In this document: positions 1 to 9,197 of the stretch, piece after piece
Layout: every line of letters begins with the position of its first letter
Position numbering within the stretch: position 1 is the first letter of the stretch
Source of the DNA: Microbacteriaceae bacterium
Lineage (GTDB): Bacteria; Actinomycetota; Actinomycetes; Actinomycetales; Microbacteriaceae
Assembly (NCBI GenBank): GCA_025352325.1
Contig: JANXTR010000033.1
Coordinates: 62,001 to 126,000, forward strand
DNA length: 64,000 nt
Direction of reading: 5' to 3'
Program-made: the position numbers and the translations under genes
Notes under the pieces: generated by a model
Database searches by the model: none
Told to the model about the DNA's origin: nothing
The model's input: only the letters and a program-made list of their open reading frames with translations

Positions 1-61
1 CACGCTCGGGTGGAAGCCCGTCGTGATCACGAACTATCAGCCGATGGAGAGGAAGTACTGA
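1..61 (+). CDS. sdhA: Succinate dehydrogenase flavoprotein subunit, C-terminal end (partial)
   Basis: Frame 2 reads TLGWKPVVITNYQPMERKY*, a typical SdhA C-terminus; its TGA overlaps the ATG of sdhB (TGATG). Confidence 0.75.
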   Translation, partial: TLGWKPVVITNYQPMERKY

Positions 62-864
62 TGTCGGAGGTTGCAGTCGTCGAGGAATCCGCAGGGGTTC
101 CCGGAGGGCCGATCCAGGCCTTCACCGTCACCCTCATCATCCGGCGCTTCGACCCCGAGGTGGATGCCGAGCCACACTGGCAAGACTTCGACGTCGAGAT
201 GTATCCGACCGACCGCGTGCTCGACGCGCTGCACAAGATCAAGTGGGAGCAGGACGGCTCGCTCACATTCCGTCGCAGCTGCGCCCACGGCATCTGCGGC
301 TCGGATGCCATGCGCATCAACGGCCGCAACCGGCTGGCGTGCAAGACCCTGATCAAGGATCTCGACATCAGCCAGCCGATCTACGTCGAGGCGATCAAGG
401 GCCTGCCCCTCGAGAAGGACCTCATCGTCGACATGGAGCCGTTCTTCGAGTCGTACCGCGCGATCCAGCCCTTCCTCATCGCGAGCGACAAGCCAGACAA
501 GGAGCGCATCCAGTCGGTCGCCCAGCGCGCCGTCTTCGACGACACGACCAAGTGCATCCTCTGCGCCGCGTGCACCTCGAGCTGCCCGGTGTTCTGGACC
601 GACGGTCAATACTTCGGCCCGGCCGCCATCGTCAACGCGCACCGCTTCATCTTCGACAGCCGCGACGAGGGCAGCCAGGTGCGCCTCGACATCCTGAACG
701 ACAAGGAGGGGGTGTGGCGCTGCCGCACCACCTTCAACTGCTCCGAAGCCTGCCCGCGAGGCATCGAGGTCACGAAGGCGATCTCCGAGGTCAAGGCCGC
801 GATCCTGCGCGGCAACCCGGGGCTCCCGTCGTCTGACCTCGTGCTGACGCCAGTCGGCGCCTGA
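61..864 (+). CDS. sdhB: Succinate dehydrogenase iron-sulfur subunit
   Basis: RSCAHGICGSDAMRINGRNRLACKTL 2Fe-2S motif and CILCAACTSSCPVFW / CSEACPRGI cluster motifs; start at ATG 61. Confidence 0.95.
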   Translation: MSEVAVVEESAGVPGGPIQAFTVTLIIRRFDPEVDAEPHWQDFDVEMYPTDRVLDALHKIKWEQDGSLTFRRSCAHGICGSDAMRINGRNRLACKTLIKDLDISQPIYVEAIKGLPLEKDLIVDMEPFFESYRAIQPFLIASDKPDKERIQSVAQRAVFDDTTKCILCAACTSSCPVFWTDGQYFGPAAIVNAHRFIFDSRDEGSQVRLDILNDKEGVWRCRTTFNCSEACPRGIEVTKAISEVKAAILRGNPGLPSSDLVLTPVGA

Positions 865-872
865 CCACATGA

Positions 873-914
873 CCGAAGGCCGCCTGCCACTTTTCTAAGT
901 GGGGCGGCCTTCGG
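873..914 (+). terminator. Hairpin terminator after sdhB
   Basis: CCGAAGGCCGCC(873-884) pairs with GGCGGCCTTCGG(903-914), with an inner CCACTT/AAGTGG stem; just after the sdhB stop. Confidence 0.75.
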
Positions 915-1118
915 CGTTCTCCCGATCTGTCGCAACCGAGCGCAAACGTGTGCGACATGTCCATGTGGGTCGGTGCTCGCTCGGGCTGGGATCCTGGCGA
1001 GCGCCGACCCTCCACCCCCCACTGGGACGAAAGGGAGAGTGGAGTCTGTGTGAAGTCACCTTCACGAGAAGAGACGGGGTTCTGCGGCGGTTATGACGCG
1101 GATCCCCGAAAAAGGTTC

Positions 1119-2657
1119 TCAGTTCAGCAGCGAGAGGTGCAGACCAAGCGAGTTCGAGTTGATCGAGAGCGGCGCCAGGAGTGCGCCGAAGATGCCGGCG
1201 GGCAGCGGAGCCTTCTGGCTCACCGCTCCGTCGGCGCCCATGACCGTCTTCGGCAGGCCGTTGACCGTGATCGACCAACCGCCGTTGGACGCCACCACCG
1301 TCGTGTACACCGAGCCGGCGACCTGCGCCGAGACGGTGGCCCCGGGCGTCCCCGTGCCGGCGAGATGCAGGTTCACAGTGGCGTTCACGGCCGGAGCATC
1401 CCCGGTGACCGGCGCGAGCACCGGCGCGGTGACGCCGGTCACCCCGCCGCCGCCGCCGTTCACCGCGGTGCTGCCGACGCCATCCACCGCGGTGCCGAGG
1501 CCGTTGGCCACATCGCCCACGGTTCGGCCGGTCGAGCCGAGCACGGAGGTGTCCGCGCGATCGACGGCGCTCAACGTCGGGGTGGGGATCGACACCTGAG
1601 GCGGATCCACCGAGCCGGAAGCCGATACATGCTGCGCGGTCTCCGGCAGGGCAAGCGGTGAGCCGGGTGCGGCCACCCCGAGGATGACGCCCCCGCCGAC
1701 CGCCACGATGATCGCGAGGCTGCCGACGAGGGCTCCCGCACCGGATGCCGCGCCCATCGAGATTCCGCCGAGCACCGGTGCCGCCGTCACGCTGCTACTG
1801 CCCGCGGCGGCATGGATCGCGGCCGGGAGGGCTGGGATGATCTCGGATGCCAGGGCCACCGTCGGATGGGCCAGCGAGGCGAGCAGCGCGCCGCCGGCGA
1901 CACCGCCCAGCAGCAGCGGGAGCATGACCACGGCGAGGTGCGAGCCGACCTCCTCGACCTCGTCGGAGATCACCGAGCACTTGGTGCAGCCGAGTAGGTG
2001 GAGTTCGACCTTCTCCTTCTCGCGGGCGGTGAGCCCGTTGCGCGTGCGGTCGCCGAGCCGGGACATCGTCCAGCGGCAGTCCACCGAGGTCCCGTCGTTC
2101 GAGATGTGGGCCTGCAACCAGGCGGCGCGGAGTCCCTCACGCGCGCGGTACGACAGCGCGGCGACCCCGTTGGCCGTGAGACCCATGATCGGCGCGACCT
2201 CGTGAGGATCCATCCCCTCGACCTCGGTGTACCAGAGCACGGTCTGCCAGCGCTCCGGGAGGGCGCGGAACGCCTTCGCGGTGAGGGTGCGGTCCAGAGC
2301 CCATGCGGCGGGGTCATCCGGGATGCGGTCGTCCTCGAACTCCTCGATGACATCCACCTGGACGTCTTTCGCGGCGGCGGCACCCCAGGTGCTCGCGAGG
2401 TTGCGGATCGTGGTGTACAGGTAGGGGCGGAAGGCTCCGGTGGGGCCGCCGCCCGCCCGAACACGTTGGAAGATGCGTGCGTACGCCTCACTGACGAGGT
2501 CGTCTGCATCGATCGACGATGTGAACTGGCGGGCGACGCGAACAGCGGAGCGGTAGTGGCGTCGCCACAACTCGGCAAAAGCGCTCGTATCCCCCGATCG
2601 AGCGCTTTCGATCAACTCCTGATCCGAAGCGGTTGGCTTCGAGTCCTGACCGCTCAT
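1119..2657 (-). CDS. ECF-type sigma-70 factor with C-terminal ZAS-like motif, transmembrane segments and extracellular Ig-like domain
   Basis: Sigma region 2 (DADDLVSEAYARIFQRV) and region 4 (LPERWQTVLWYTEVEGMDPHEVAPIMGLT); HLLGCTKC zinc-binding motif; hydrophobic segments; C-terminal GTGTPGATVSAQVAGSVYTTVVASNGGWSITVNGLP Ig-like stretch. Confidence 0.85.
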   Translation of the reverse strand: MSGQDSKPTASDQELIESARSGDTSAFAELWRRHYRSAVRVARQFTSSIDADDLVSEAYARIFQRVRAGGGPTGAFRPYLYTTIRNLASTWGAAAAKDVQVDVIEEFEDDRIPDDPAAWALDRTLTAKAFRALPERWQTVLWYTEVEGMDPHEVAPIMGLTANGVAALSYRAREGLRAAWLQAHISNDGTSVDCRWTMSRLGDRTRNGLTAREKEKVELHLLGCTKCSVISDEVEEVGSHLAVVMLPLLLGGVAGGALLASLAHPTVALASEIIPALPAAIHAAAGSSSVTAAPVLGGISMGAASGAGALVGSLAIIVAVGGGVILGVAAPGSPLALPETAQHVSASGSVDPPQVSIPTPTLSAVDRADTSVLGSTGRTVGDVANGLGTAVDGVGSTAVNGGGGGVTGVTAPVLAPVTGDAPAVNATVNLHLAGTGTPGATVSAQVAGSVYTTVVASNGGWSITVNGLPKTVMGADGAVSQKAPLPAGIFGALLAPLSINSNSLGLHLSLLN

Positions 2658-2890
2658 CCCCCTGATCCTTTTCCGGGCCTCTCAGGTCCCTGTCGAGGTG
2701 CGTCTGTGGAAGATCCACAATCCGACGTCCTCACAGAGAGAGACAGCCCATTGACCCCACTATGACGTGGCTTTTCGAGAGTACTTCACCCCCCTTCCGG
2801 GGGACCAGAGGGCCAGTTCAGGGGCGAGGCGGCACCGGGGGTTCGGAGCAGGTAGCGTCGAAGTCAGGGAATTCGGGGCAAGGAGGCACC

Positions 2891-2986
2891 GTGCAGATCG
2901 TGGCGAGCGGCAGCGCTCTGTGGCAGATCATCGTCGTCGCCGGCGAGCAGGTCATCGACGAACTGACAGAAGGGTCCGTTTCATGA
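2891..2986 (+). CDS. Putative 31-aa microprotein or leader, translationally coupled to the downstream SDR
   Basis: GTG start preceded by AAGGAGG; VQIVASGSALWQIIVVAGEQVIDELTEGSVS*; ATGA overlap with the next start. Confidence 0.45.
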   Translation: MQIVASGSALWQIIVVAGEQVIDELTEGSVS

Positions 2987-3738
2987 CACCTCCCCGTACC
3001 GCCATCGTGACGGGTGCGGCCCGCGGCATCGGCGCCGCGATCGCCGTGCGTCTCGCCGCGGATGGCTATGCCGTCGGCGTGATCGACCTCGAGGAGTCCG
3101 CGACCGCCGACACCGTCGGCGGGATCACCGAGGCCGGCGGCTGGGCGGTCGGCGTCGGAGCCGACGTGTCCGACGCCGACGCCGTGAAGGCGGCAGTCGC
3201 GACGGTGGCCAAGGCGTTCGGAGCCCCGACAGTGCTCGTCAACAATGCCGGCATCCTGCGCGACAACCTGCTCTTCAAGATGAGCGACAGCGACTGGGAT
3301 GCCGTGATGAACGTGCATCTGCGTGGCGCGTTCCTGATGAGCCGCGAGGTGCAGGCGCACCAGGTCGACGCGGGCTGGGGCCGGATCGTCAACCTCTCAA
3401 GCACCTCGGCTCTCGGCAACCGCGGCCAGGCCAACTACGCCGCCGCGAAGGCCGGGCTTCAGGGCTTCACGAAGACGCTCGCCATCGAGCTGGGTCGCTA
3501 CAACGTCACGGTCAACGCGATCGCGCCTGGCTTCATCGCGACCGACATGCTGCGCGCCACGGCCGAACGCATGCGGATCCCCTTCGAGGACTTCCTCGCC
3601 GGTGCGGCGAAAGAGATCCCGGTCGGTCGGGTGGGCTACCCGGAAGACGTGGCCGCCGCCGCCTCCTTCTTCTGCTCCGAGGGGGCCGCCTTCGTCAGCG
3701 GCCAGGTGCTCTACGTGGCGGGCGGGCCGAAGGCATGA
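2983..3738 (+). CDS. SDR-family oxidoreductase (3-oxoacyl-ACP/CoA reductase-like)
   Basis: TGAARGIG cofactor motif, NNAG, YAAAKAG active site. Confidence 0.88.
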   Translation: MTPPRTAIVTGAARGIGAAIAVRLAADGYAVGVIDLEESATADTVGGITEAGGWAVGVGADVSDADAVKAAVATVAKAFGAPTVLVNNAGILRDNLLFKMSDSDWDAVMNVHLRGAFLMSREVQAHQVDAGWGRIVNLSSTSALGNRGQANYAAAKAGLQGFTKTLAIELGRYNVTVNAIAPGFIATDMLRATAERMRIPFEDFLAGAAKEIPVGRVGYPEDVAAAASFFCSEGAAFVSGQVLYVAGGPKA

Positions 3739-4208
3739 GCGGGCGCTCTGGCGCCAGGGCTGTCGCCACTCCCGCCGAGCTGTCGAATCTCGTCGGCACG
3801 GAGTCGGTCGGCCAGGACTGGCTTACCATCGACCAGGGGCGCATCGACGCGTTCGCCGGGGCGACCGGTGACTTCCAGTGGATCCACGTGGAGCCGGAGC
3901 GCGCAGCATCCGGCCCCTTCGGCGCGACCATCGCCCACGGCTACCTCACCCTCGCGCTGCTGCCAACTCTCACCGAGGGGCTGCTCGAGGTGAGCGGCAT
4001 CCGGATGGCGGTGAACTACGGCCTCGACAAAGTGCGCTTCCTGCAGCCGGTGCTGGTGGGGTCTCGGCTGCGAGCGCGGAGCGAAGTCATGTCGGTGGAC
4101 GAGAGCCGGCAGGGCTACCGCGTCGGACTGCAGGTGACCGTCGAGATCGAGGGCTCCGACCGGCCGGCACTGATCGCCGACACCATCGTGCTGTTCATGA
4201 CCGCATGA
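3735..4208 (+). CDS. MaoC-like (R)-specific enoyl-CoA hydratase
   Basis: DFQWIHVEPERAASGPFGATIAHGYLTLALLP hot-dog MaoC motif. Confidence 0.88.
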   Translation: MSGRSGARAVATPAELSNLVGTESVGQDWLTIDQGRIDAFAGATGDFQWIHVEPERAASGPFGATIAHGYLTLALLPTLTEGLLEVSGIRMAVNYGLDKVRFLQPVLVGSRLRARSEVMSVDESRQGYRVGLQVTVEIEGSDRPALIADTIVLFMTA

Positions 4209-5266
4209 GCGCGCCCGGGATCGATGCCGCGCGCTTCTCTGTGTGGCTGGCGGGGGCACATCCGGAGCTGTCGACGGGCGCGGAGCTCACGGCCACCCGC
4301 CTGGCCGGCGGGCTCTCGAACCTCACATACCGCATCGACGGCGCGGGCCAGCCGCTCGTGGTGCGTCGCCCTCCGCTCAGCCACGTGCTCACTACCGCGC
4401 ACGACATGCAGCGCGAGTTCACGATCATCTCGGCGCTGGCCGACAGCGCGGTCCCGGTGCCGCGCGTGATCGCATACCTCGACGACACCGACGACGTCGA
4501 GGCCGGGATCGGCACGCCCTTCTATCTGATGGATTTCGTGGCGGGGCCGATCCTGTCGTCGCGTCGCGACAACCTCGGCCACTCGCCCGAGGCGCTGCGC
4601 GCGACGAGCCTGGAGCTCGCCCGAGTGCTCGGCGAGCTGCACCGCATCCCGCCGGGCGAAGTCGGGCTCGCCGAGTTCGGACGCCCGGCTGGGTTCGTCG
4701 CGCGACAGCTGCGCCGGTGGAGCACGCAGTACAACGCGTCGCGCAGTCGTGAGCTGCCCGCCCTCGATGCGCTGCATGACGCCCTCGGTCCGGCGATGCC
4801 CGCGACGACGCGCGATTCGCTGCTGCACGGGGACTTCCGGCTCGACAACGCGATCGTCGCGCCAGAAGCTGCCGACGGTGCCCGCGTCGCGGCGGTGCTC
4901 GACTGGGAGATGTCGACGATCGGCGACTCGCTGCTCGACCTCGGCACATTCAGCATGTACTGGGATCTGCGCGAGGTCACGGGCGGAACGGGTGTCGGCG
5001 GGAGCGCGATCGATCCCGCGGTCGGGTATCCGGCCTTCGACGAGCTGCTCGACGCCTACTCGTCGGTCGTCAGGGTCTCGGTGCCACCGCTCGCCTGGTA
5101 TCGGGCGTTCGCGGCCTACAAGCTCGCGGTCATCCTGGAGGGCATCCACACCAGGTTCAGCGCCGGGCAGACGGTCGGGCCCGGGTTCGAGCAGGTCGGG
5201 GCGCTGGTCTCGCCGCTGGCGGCCTGGGGTTGCGCGCAGCTGTCGTCGCGGCCCGGAAGGGCCTGA
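4205..5266 (+). CDS. Phosphotransferase-family protein (APH fold; ACAD10/11 kinase domain/LvaA-like)
   Basis: LLHGDFRLDNAIV catalytic loop, AVLDWEMSTIGDSLLDLGTF; start ATG 4205. Confidence 0.85.
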   Translation: MSAPGIDAARFSVWLAGAHPELSTGAELTATRLAGGLSNLTYRIDGAGQPLVVRRPPLSHVLTTAHDMQREFTIISALADSAVPVPRVIAYLDDTDDVEAGIGTPFYLMDFVAGPILSSRRDNLGHSPEALRATSLELARVLGELHRIPPGEVGLAEFGRPAGFVARQLRRWSTQYNASRSRELPALDALHDALGPAMPATTRDSLLHGDFRLDNAIVAPEAADGARVAAVLDWEMSTIGDSLLDLGTFSMYWDLREVTGGTGVGGSAIDPAVGYPAFDELLDAYSSVVRVSVPPLAWYRAFAAYKLAVILEGIHTRFSAGQTVGPGFEQVGALVSPLAAWGCAQLSSRPGRA

Positions 5267-5267
5267 G

Positions 5268-6470
5268 ATGGATTTCGCCCACGATTCGCGCACCGTCGAG
5301 CTGATCGCTGTCGTGCAGGCCTTCCTCGACGAGGAGGTGTATCCGGCGGAACCGGTGCTGCGTGCCGAACTCGCGGCCACGCCGGGCGTGTGGAGCGAGC
5401 CGGCGGTGGTGCAGCGGCTGCGGGTCTCCGCGCGCGAGCGCGGGCTGTGGAACTTGTTCCTGCCGGGCGCGGGCGGAGCCGGCCTGAGCAACCTGCAGTA
5501 CGCGCCGCTCGCCGAGCTGTCGGGACGCAGCATCCGCCTCGCGCCGGCCGCCATGAACTGCGCCGCCCCCGACACCGGCAACATGGAGTTGCTGGCCGAG
5601 TTCGCGACCGAGGCCCAGAAGGCGGAGTGGCTCGTGCCGCTGCTGGCGGCCGAGATCCGCAGCTCGTTCTGCATGACGGAACCGGATGTCGCCTCCTCCG
5701 ACGCGACGAACATCGCCACGAGCATCGTCCGCGAGGGCGACGAGTACGTGGTCACGGGCCGCAAGTGGTGGTCGACGGGCGCGATGAATCCGGATGCCGC
5801 GCTCCTCATCATCATGGGCAAGACCGACCCCTGCGCGGAGCGGCACCGCCAGCAGAGCATGATCCTCGTGCCGCGGAACACCCCCGGAGTCACGGTCGTG
5901 CGGCCCCTCACGGTGTTCGGCTACGACGACCGGGAACACGGCGGCCACGCCGAGATCGTCTTCGACCACGTCCGCGTGCCGCTCGCGAACCTGCTCGGTG
6001 CCGAGGGCGCGGGCTTCGCGATGGCGCAGGCGCGGCTCGGCCCGGGGCGCATCCACCACTGCATGCGGGCGATCGGGATGGCGGAGCGCGCGCTCGAGCT
6101 CATGCGCACGCGGGCTGCGTCGCGGGTGGCGTTCGGGCGGCCGCTGGCGGAGCAGGGCGTCGTGCGCGAGTGGGCGGCCGACGCCCGCGTGCAGCTCGAG
6201 TCGCTGCGACTGCTGGTGCTCAAGACCGCGTGGCTCATGGATTCCGTCGGCAACCGCGCCGCGATGACCGAGATCCAGGCGATTAAGATCACGGTGCCGA
6301 CCGCGGTAGAGCGGATCCTCGACCACGCCATCCAGCTCTTCGGCGGCGCAGGCGTCTCGGACGACACCCCCCTCGCCGAGATGTTCGCCGCCGCCCGCAC
6401 CCTGCGCCTGGCCGACGGTCCCGACGAGGTGCACCGGATGTCGCTGGGGCGCGCCGAGCTGTCGCGCTGA
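5268..6470 (+). CDS. Acyl-CoA dehydrogenase
   Basis: FCMTEPDVASSDATNI, GRKWWSTGA, IQLFGGAGVSDDTPLAEMFAAARTLRLADGPDEVH. Confidence 0.93.
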   Translation: MDFAHDSRTVELIAVVQAFLDEEVYPAEPVLRAELAATPGVWSEPAVVQRLRVSARERGLWNLFLPGAGGAGLSNLQYAPLAELSGRSIRLAPAAMNCAAPDTGNMELLAEFATEAQKAEWLVPLLAAEIRSSFCMTEPDVASSDATNIATSIVREGDEYVVTGRKWWSTGAMNPDAALLIIMGKTDPCAERHRQQSMILVPRNTPGVTVVRPLTVFGYDDREHGGHAEIVFDHVRVPLANLLGAEGAGFAMAQARLGPGRIHHCMRAIGMAERALELMRTRAASRVAFGRPLAEQGVVREWAADARVQLESLRLLVLKTAWLMDSVGNRAAMTEIQAIKITVPTAVERILDHAIQLFGGAGVSDDTPLAEMFAAARTLRLADGPDEVHRMSLGRAELSR

Positions 6471-6508
6471 GCGGGCGGCATCCGCGACCCGTTCGCTCCG
6501 CCGCTCCT

Positions 6509-6593
6509 TCCGAAATGCAGGAGAAACTCGCCGAAAGGGCAGCCGTCCCCAAGAATCGCGGGCAACCGGATGTCGCAACTCCTGCATTTCGGA
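6509..6593. repeat. Inverted-repeat element, perfect 15-bp arms
   Basis: TCCGAAATGCAGGAG (6509-6523) and CTCCTGCATTTCGGA (6579-6593), 55-nt spacer. Confidence 0.8.
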
Positions 6594-6642
6594 GGGACGC
6601 GACGACCGACGGCCTCGGTGCAGGCGAGCGAGCCCGTTCGAA

Positions 6643-7401
6643 CTAGAGGATCGACCCCAGCGTCGCCCCGCCGTCGATCACGATGGTCTGGCCGGTGATC
6701 CAGGCTGCGTCTTCCGAGAGCAGGAACGCGACCGGGCCAGCCACATCGGCGGACTCGCCAAGACGCTGGAGCGGATACTGCGCCGCGGCCTCGGCCTCGC
6801 GCCCCTCGTACAGCGCCCTCGCGAAATCCGTCTTGATCACGGCGGGGGCGACCGCATTGACCCGGATGCCGGGGGCGAACTCCGCGGCCTGCTGCAGCGT
6901 GAGGGTGATGAGCGCACCCTTGCTCACTCCGTAGAAGCCGATGCCGGGTGCGGCGGCGATCCCGGAGATCGACGAGATGTTCACGATGGAGCCGCCGGGA
7001 TGGTCGGGGCTACCGAGCAAGCCGGACGACACGGCCTCGCGCGCCCACTCGAGCGTCGCGATCACATTCACCTCGAGGGTCTTGCGCATCACGTCGACGC
7101 CGACGTCCGCGAGCGGACCGTAGGCCGGGTTGATGCCGGCGTTGTTGACGAGGTGATCGAGGTGGCCGAACTCCTTCGTGATCAACTCGTAGACCGCGGC
7201 GCGGTGCTCGGTGTCGTCGGCACGACCGGCCACGCCGACAGCCCGCTCGCCCAGGGCTGCGACCGCGGCATCCAGGGCCTCCGTTTTGCGCGCCGTGATG
7301 ACGACCGATCCGCCCTCGGCGACAATGCGCTCCGCGATGGCGTATCCGATGCCGCGGCTCGCGCCCGTGATCAGGGCGACCTTGCCCTCGAAACGGTTCA
7401 T
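6643..7401 (-). CDS. SDR-family oxidoreductase
   Basis: TGASRGIG, NNAGINPAYG, YGVSKGAL, WITGQTIVIDGG. Confidence 0.9.
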   Translation of the reverse strand: MNRFEGKVALITGASRGIGYAIAERIVAEGGSVVITARKTEALDAAVAALGERAVGVAGRADDTEHRAAVYELITKEFGHLDHLVNNAGINPAYGPLADVGVDVMRKTLEVNVIATLEWAREAVSSGLLGSPDHPGGSIVNISSISGIAAAPGIGFYGVSKGALITLTLQQAAEFAPGIRVNAVAPAVIKTDFARALYEGREAEAAAQYPLQRLGESADVAGPVAFLLSEDAAWITGQTIVIDGGATLGSIL

Positions 7402-7427
7402 GCCGTCCAGCCTAGGCAGCCAGCAGA

Positions 7428-9104
7428 CTATGCAACTGCAGCGGCAGCCGCCCGCGCGCCCGCGGCCGACTCGGCCGCGATCGCCGCGATCGCCTTGGCG
7501 CGCGCCTGCTCCAGGGTGACTCCGGCCAGCTCGGTGCGCACGTCGGCGAGCGCCGCGGGCGTCATCGAGAGCGTGGTGGCCCCGAGTCCGACGAGCACGA
7601 CGGCGAGCTGCGGGTCGGCCGCGGCCTCACCGCAGATCCCGACCGGCTTGCCGGCGGCTGCGCCCGCGTCTCCGAGCATCTTCACGAGACGCAGGACGGC
7701 CGGATGCCACGGGTCCTGGTACGAGGCGACAGTGCCCAGCATCCGGTCCGCGGCGAGCGTGTACTGGGTGAGGTCGTTCGTGCCGATGCTCACGAAGTCG
7801 GCAATCTGGGCGACCTGCTCGGCGACGAGGGCGAGCGACGGCACCTCGGCCATCACGCCGACGGTCTTCAGCCCGAGCTGCTTGCCGTACTCGACGAAGT
7901 AGCGGGTCTCGCCGGCATCCGCGACCATCGGGGCCATGACCCAGAGGTCCGCCGGCGCTCCAGAAGCGGCGGTCTCGTCCTGCGCGTTCTTGAGCGCCTC
8001 GAGCTGATCGGTGAGGATCTGCAGCTTCGCGCGCAGGGCACGCAAGCCCCGCACGCCGAGCGCCGGGTTCTCCTCGTGCGCGTCGTTGAGGAACGCGAGC
8101 GGCTTGTCGGCGCCAGCGTCGAGCGCGCGCACGACGACCTTCTTGCCAGGGAAGTGCGACAGCAGCTCGGTGTACTGCTGCTGCTGGTCGGCGACCGTCG
8201 GCGCGGTCTGCGCGTCGAGGAAGAGGAACTCGGTACGGAAGAGTCCGACGCCCTCGGCGCCGAGCGCCACGGCGTCGGCGGCGTCCTTCGGCGAGCCGAG
8301 GTTGGCGAGCAGCGGGATCTTTGTCCCGTCTGCCAGCGCGCCGTCGGTGATCGGGGCGGCGGCCTGGGCGGCGCGGTCCGCGATGCGTTTCCGGGCGTCC
8401 GCGACCTGCTCGTCGCTCGGGTCGACGGTGACGACACCGGATGCCGCATCCAGCACGACGCGCGTTCCGTCGGCGATCGCGGCATCCGCTCCGACCCCGA
8501 CGATGGCCGGGATCGACTTGGCGCGGGCCAGGATCGCGGTGTGGCTGGTCGGACCGCCGTCGCGGGTGATGAGGCCACGTACCTGGTTGAGGTCGAGCAG
8601 CGCGGTGTCGGCGGGAGCCAGATCGCGCGCGATCAGGATGAACGGAGTGTCGGACTCCGGAACCCCGGGCACCGGCACGCCGCGCAGCTGCGCGATGATC
8701 CGCTGGGCGACATCGCCGAGGTCGGTCGAGCGCTCGGCCATGTAACCGCCGAGGGCGATGAGCTGCTCCTGGAACGAGCGGAAGGCCTCGAAGACCGCGC
8801 GCTCGCCCGTGGTGCCGGCGTCGATGCGCGCAGTGACGTCGTCGGCCAGCATCGGGTCCTGCGCCATCTGGATCGCGGCCTCGATGACCTCCTTGCCCGC
8901 CCCATCCGCCTTCTCGGCGCGGGCCTGCAGCTCGGCCGCCGCGGCGGTCACGGCAGTCGACACTGCGGCCTTCTCGGCGGCGGCATCTCCCCCGTGCTTC
9001 TGCTCGGCGGGTTCCGGAAGGGGCTCCGGCATGGTCAGAACCAGACCGACGGCGACGCCGCGGCCCACGCCGACTCCCTGCACCTGGACGGTGTTGTGCT
9101 CCAT
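7428..9104 (-). CDS. ptsI: Phosphoenolpyruvate-protein phosphotransferase (enzyme I)
   Basis: DGGPTSHTAILAR phospho-His site, EGVGLFRTEFLF, FVSIGTNDLTQYTLAADR, PVGICGEAAAD. Confidence 0.95.
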   Translation of the reverse strand: MEHNTVQVQGVGVGRGVAVGLVLTMPEPLPEPAEQKHGGDAAAEKAAVSTAVTAAAAELQARAEKADGAGKEVIEAAIQMAQDPMLADDVTARIDAGTTGERAVFEAFRSFQEQLIALGGYMAERSTDLGDVAQRIIAQLRGVPVPGVPESDTPFILIARDLAPADTALLDLNQVRGLITRDGGPTSHTAILARAKSIPAIVGVGADAAIADGTRVVLDAASGVVTVDPSDEQVADARKRIADRAAQAAAPITDGALADGTKIPLLANLGSPKDAADAVALGAEGVGLFRTEFLFLDAQTAPTVADQQQQYTELLSHFPGKKVVVRALDAGADKPLAFLNDAHEENPALGVRGLRALRAKLQILTDQLEALKNAQDETAASGAPADLWVMAPMVADAGETRYFVEYGKQLGLKTVGVMAEVPSLALVAEQVAQIADFVSIGTNDLTQYTLAADRMLGTVASYQDPWHPAVLRLVKMLGDAGAAAGKPVGICGEAAADPQLAVVLVGLGATTLSMTPAALADVRTELAGVTLEQARAKAIAAIAAESAAGARAAAAAVA

Positions 9105-9197
9105 CGCGCGCCATCCCTCCGGGTAAGGCCTCGGGTCAGCCTAGTGCGTCGCCTGTGAGCCCGTTCGGGACCTGCGAGCGGCCCCTAGGGTTGAGCT

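Noticed and set aside
4115-5911. 598-aa minus-strand ORF
   Set aside because: Antisense to the kinase and ACAD genes, which carry clear motifs; composition looks non-coding.
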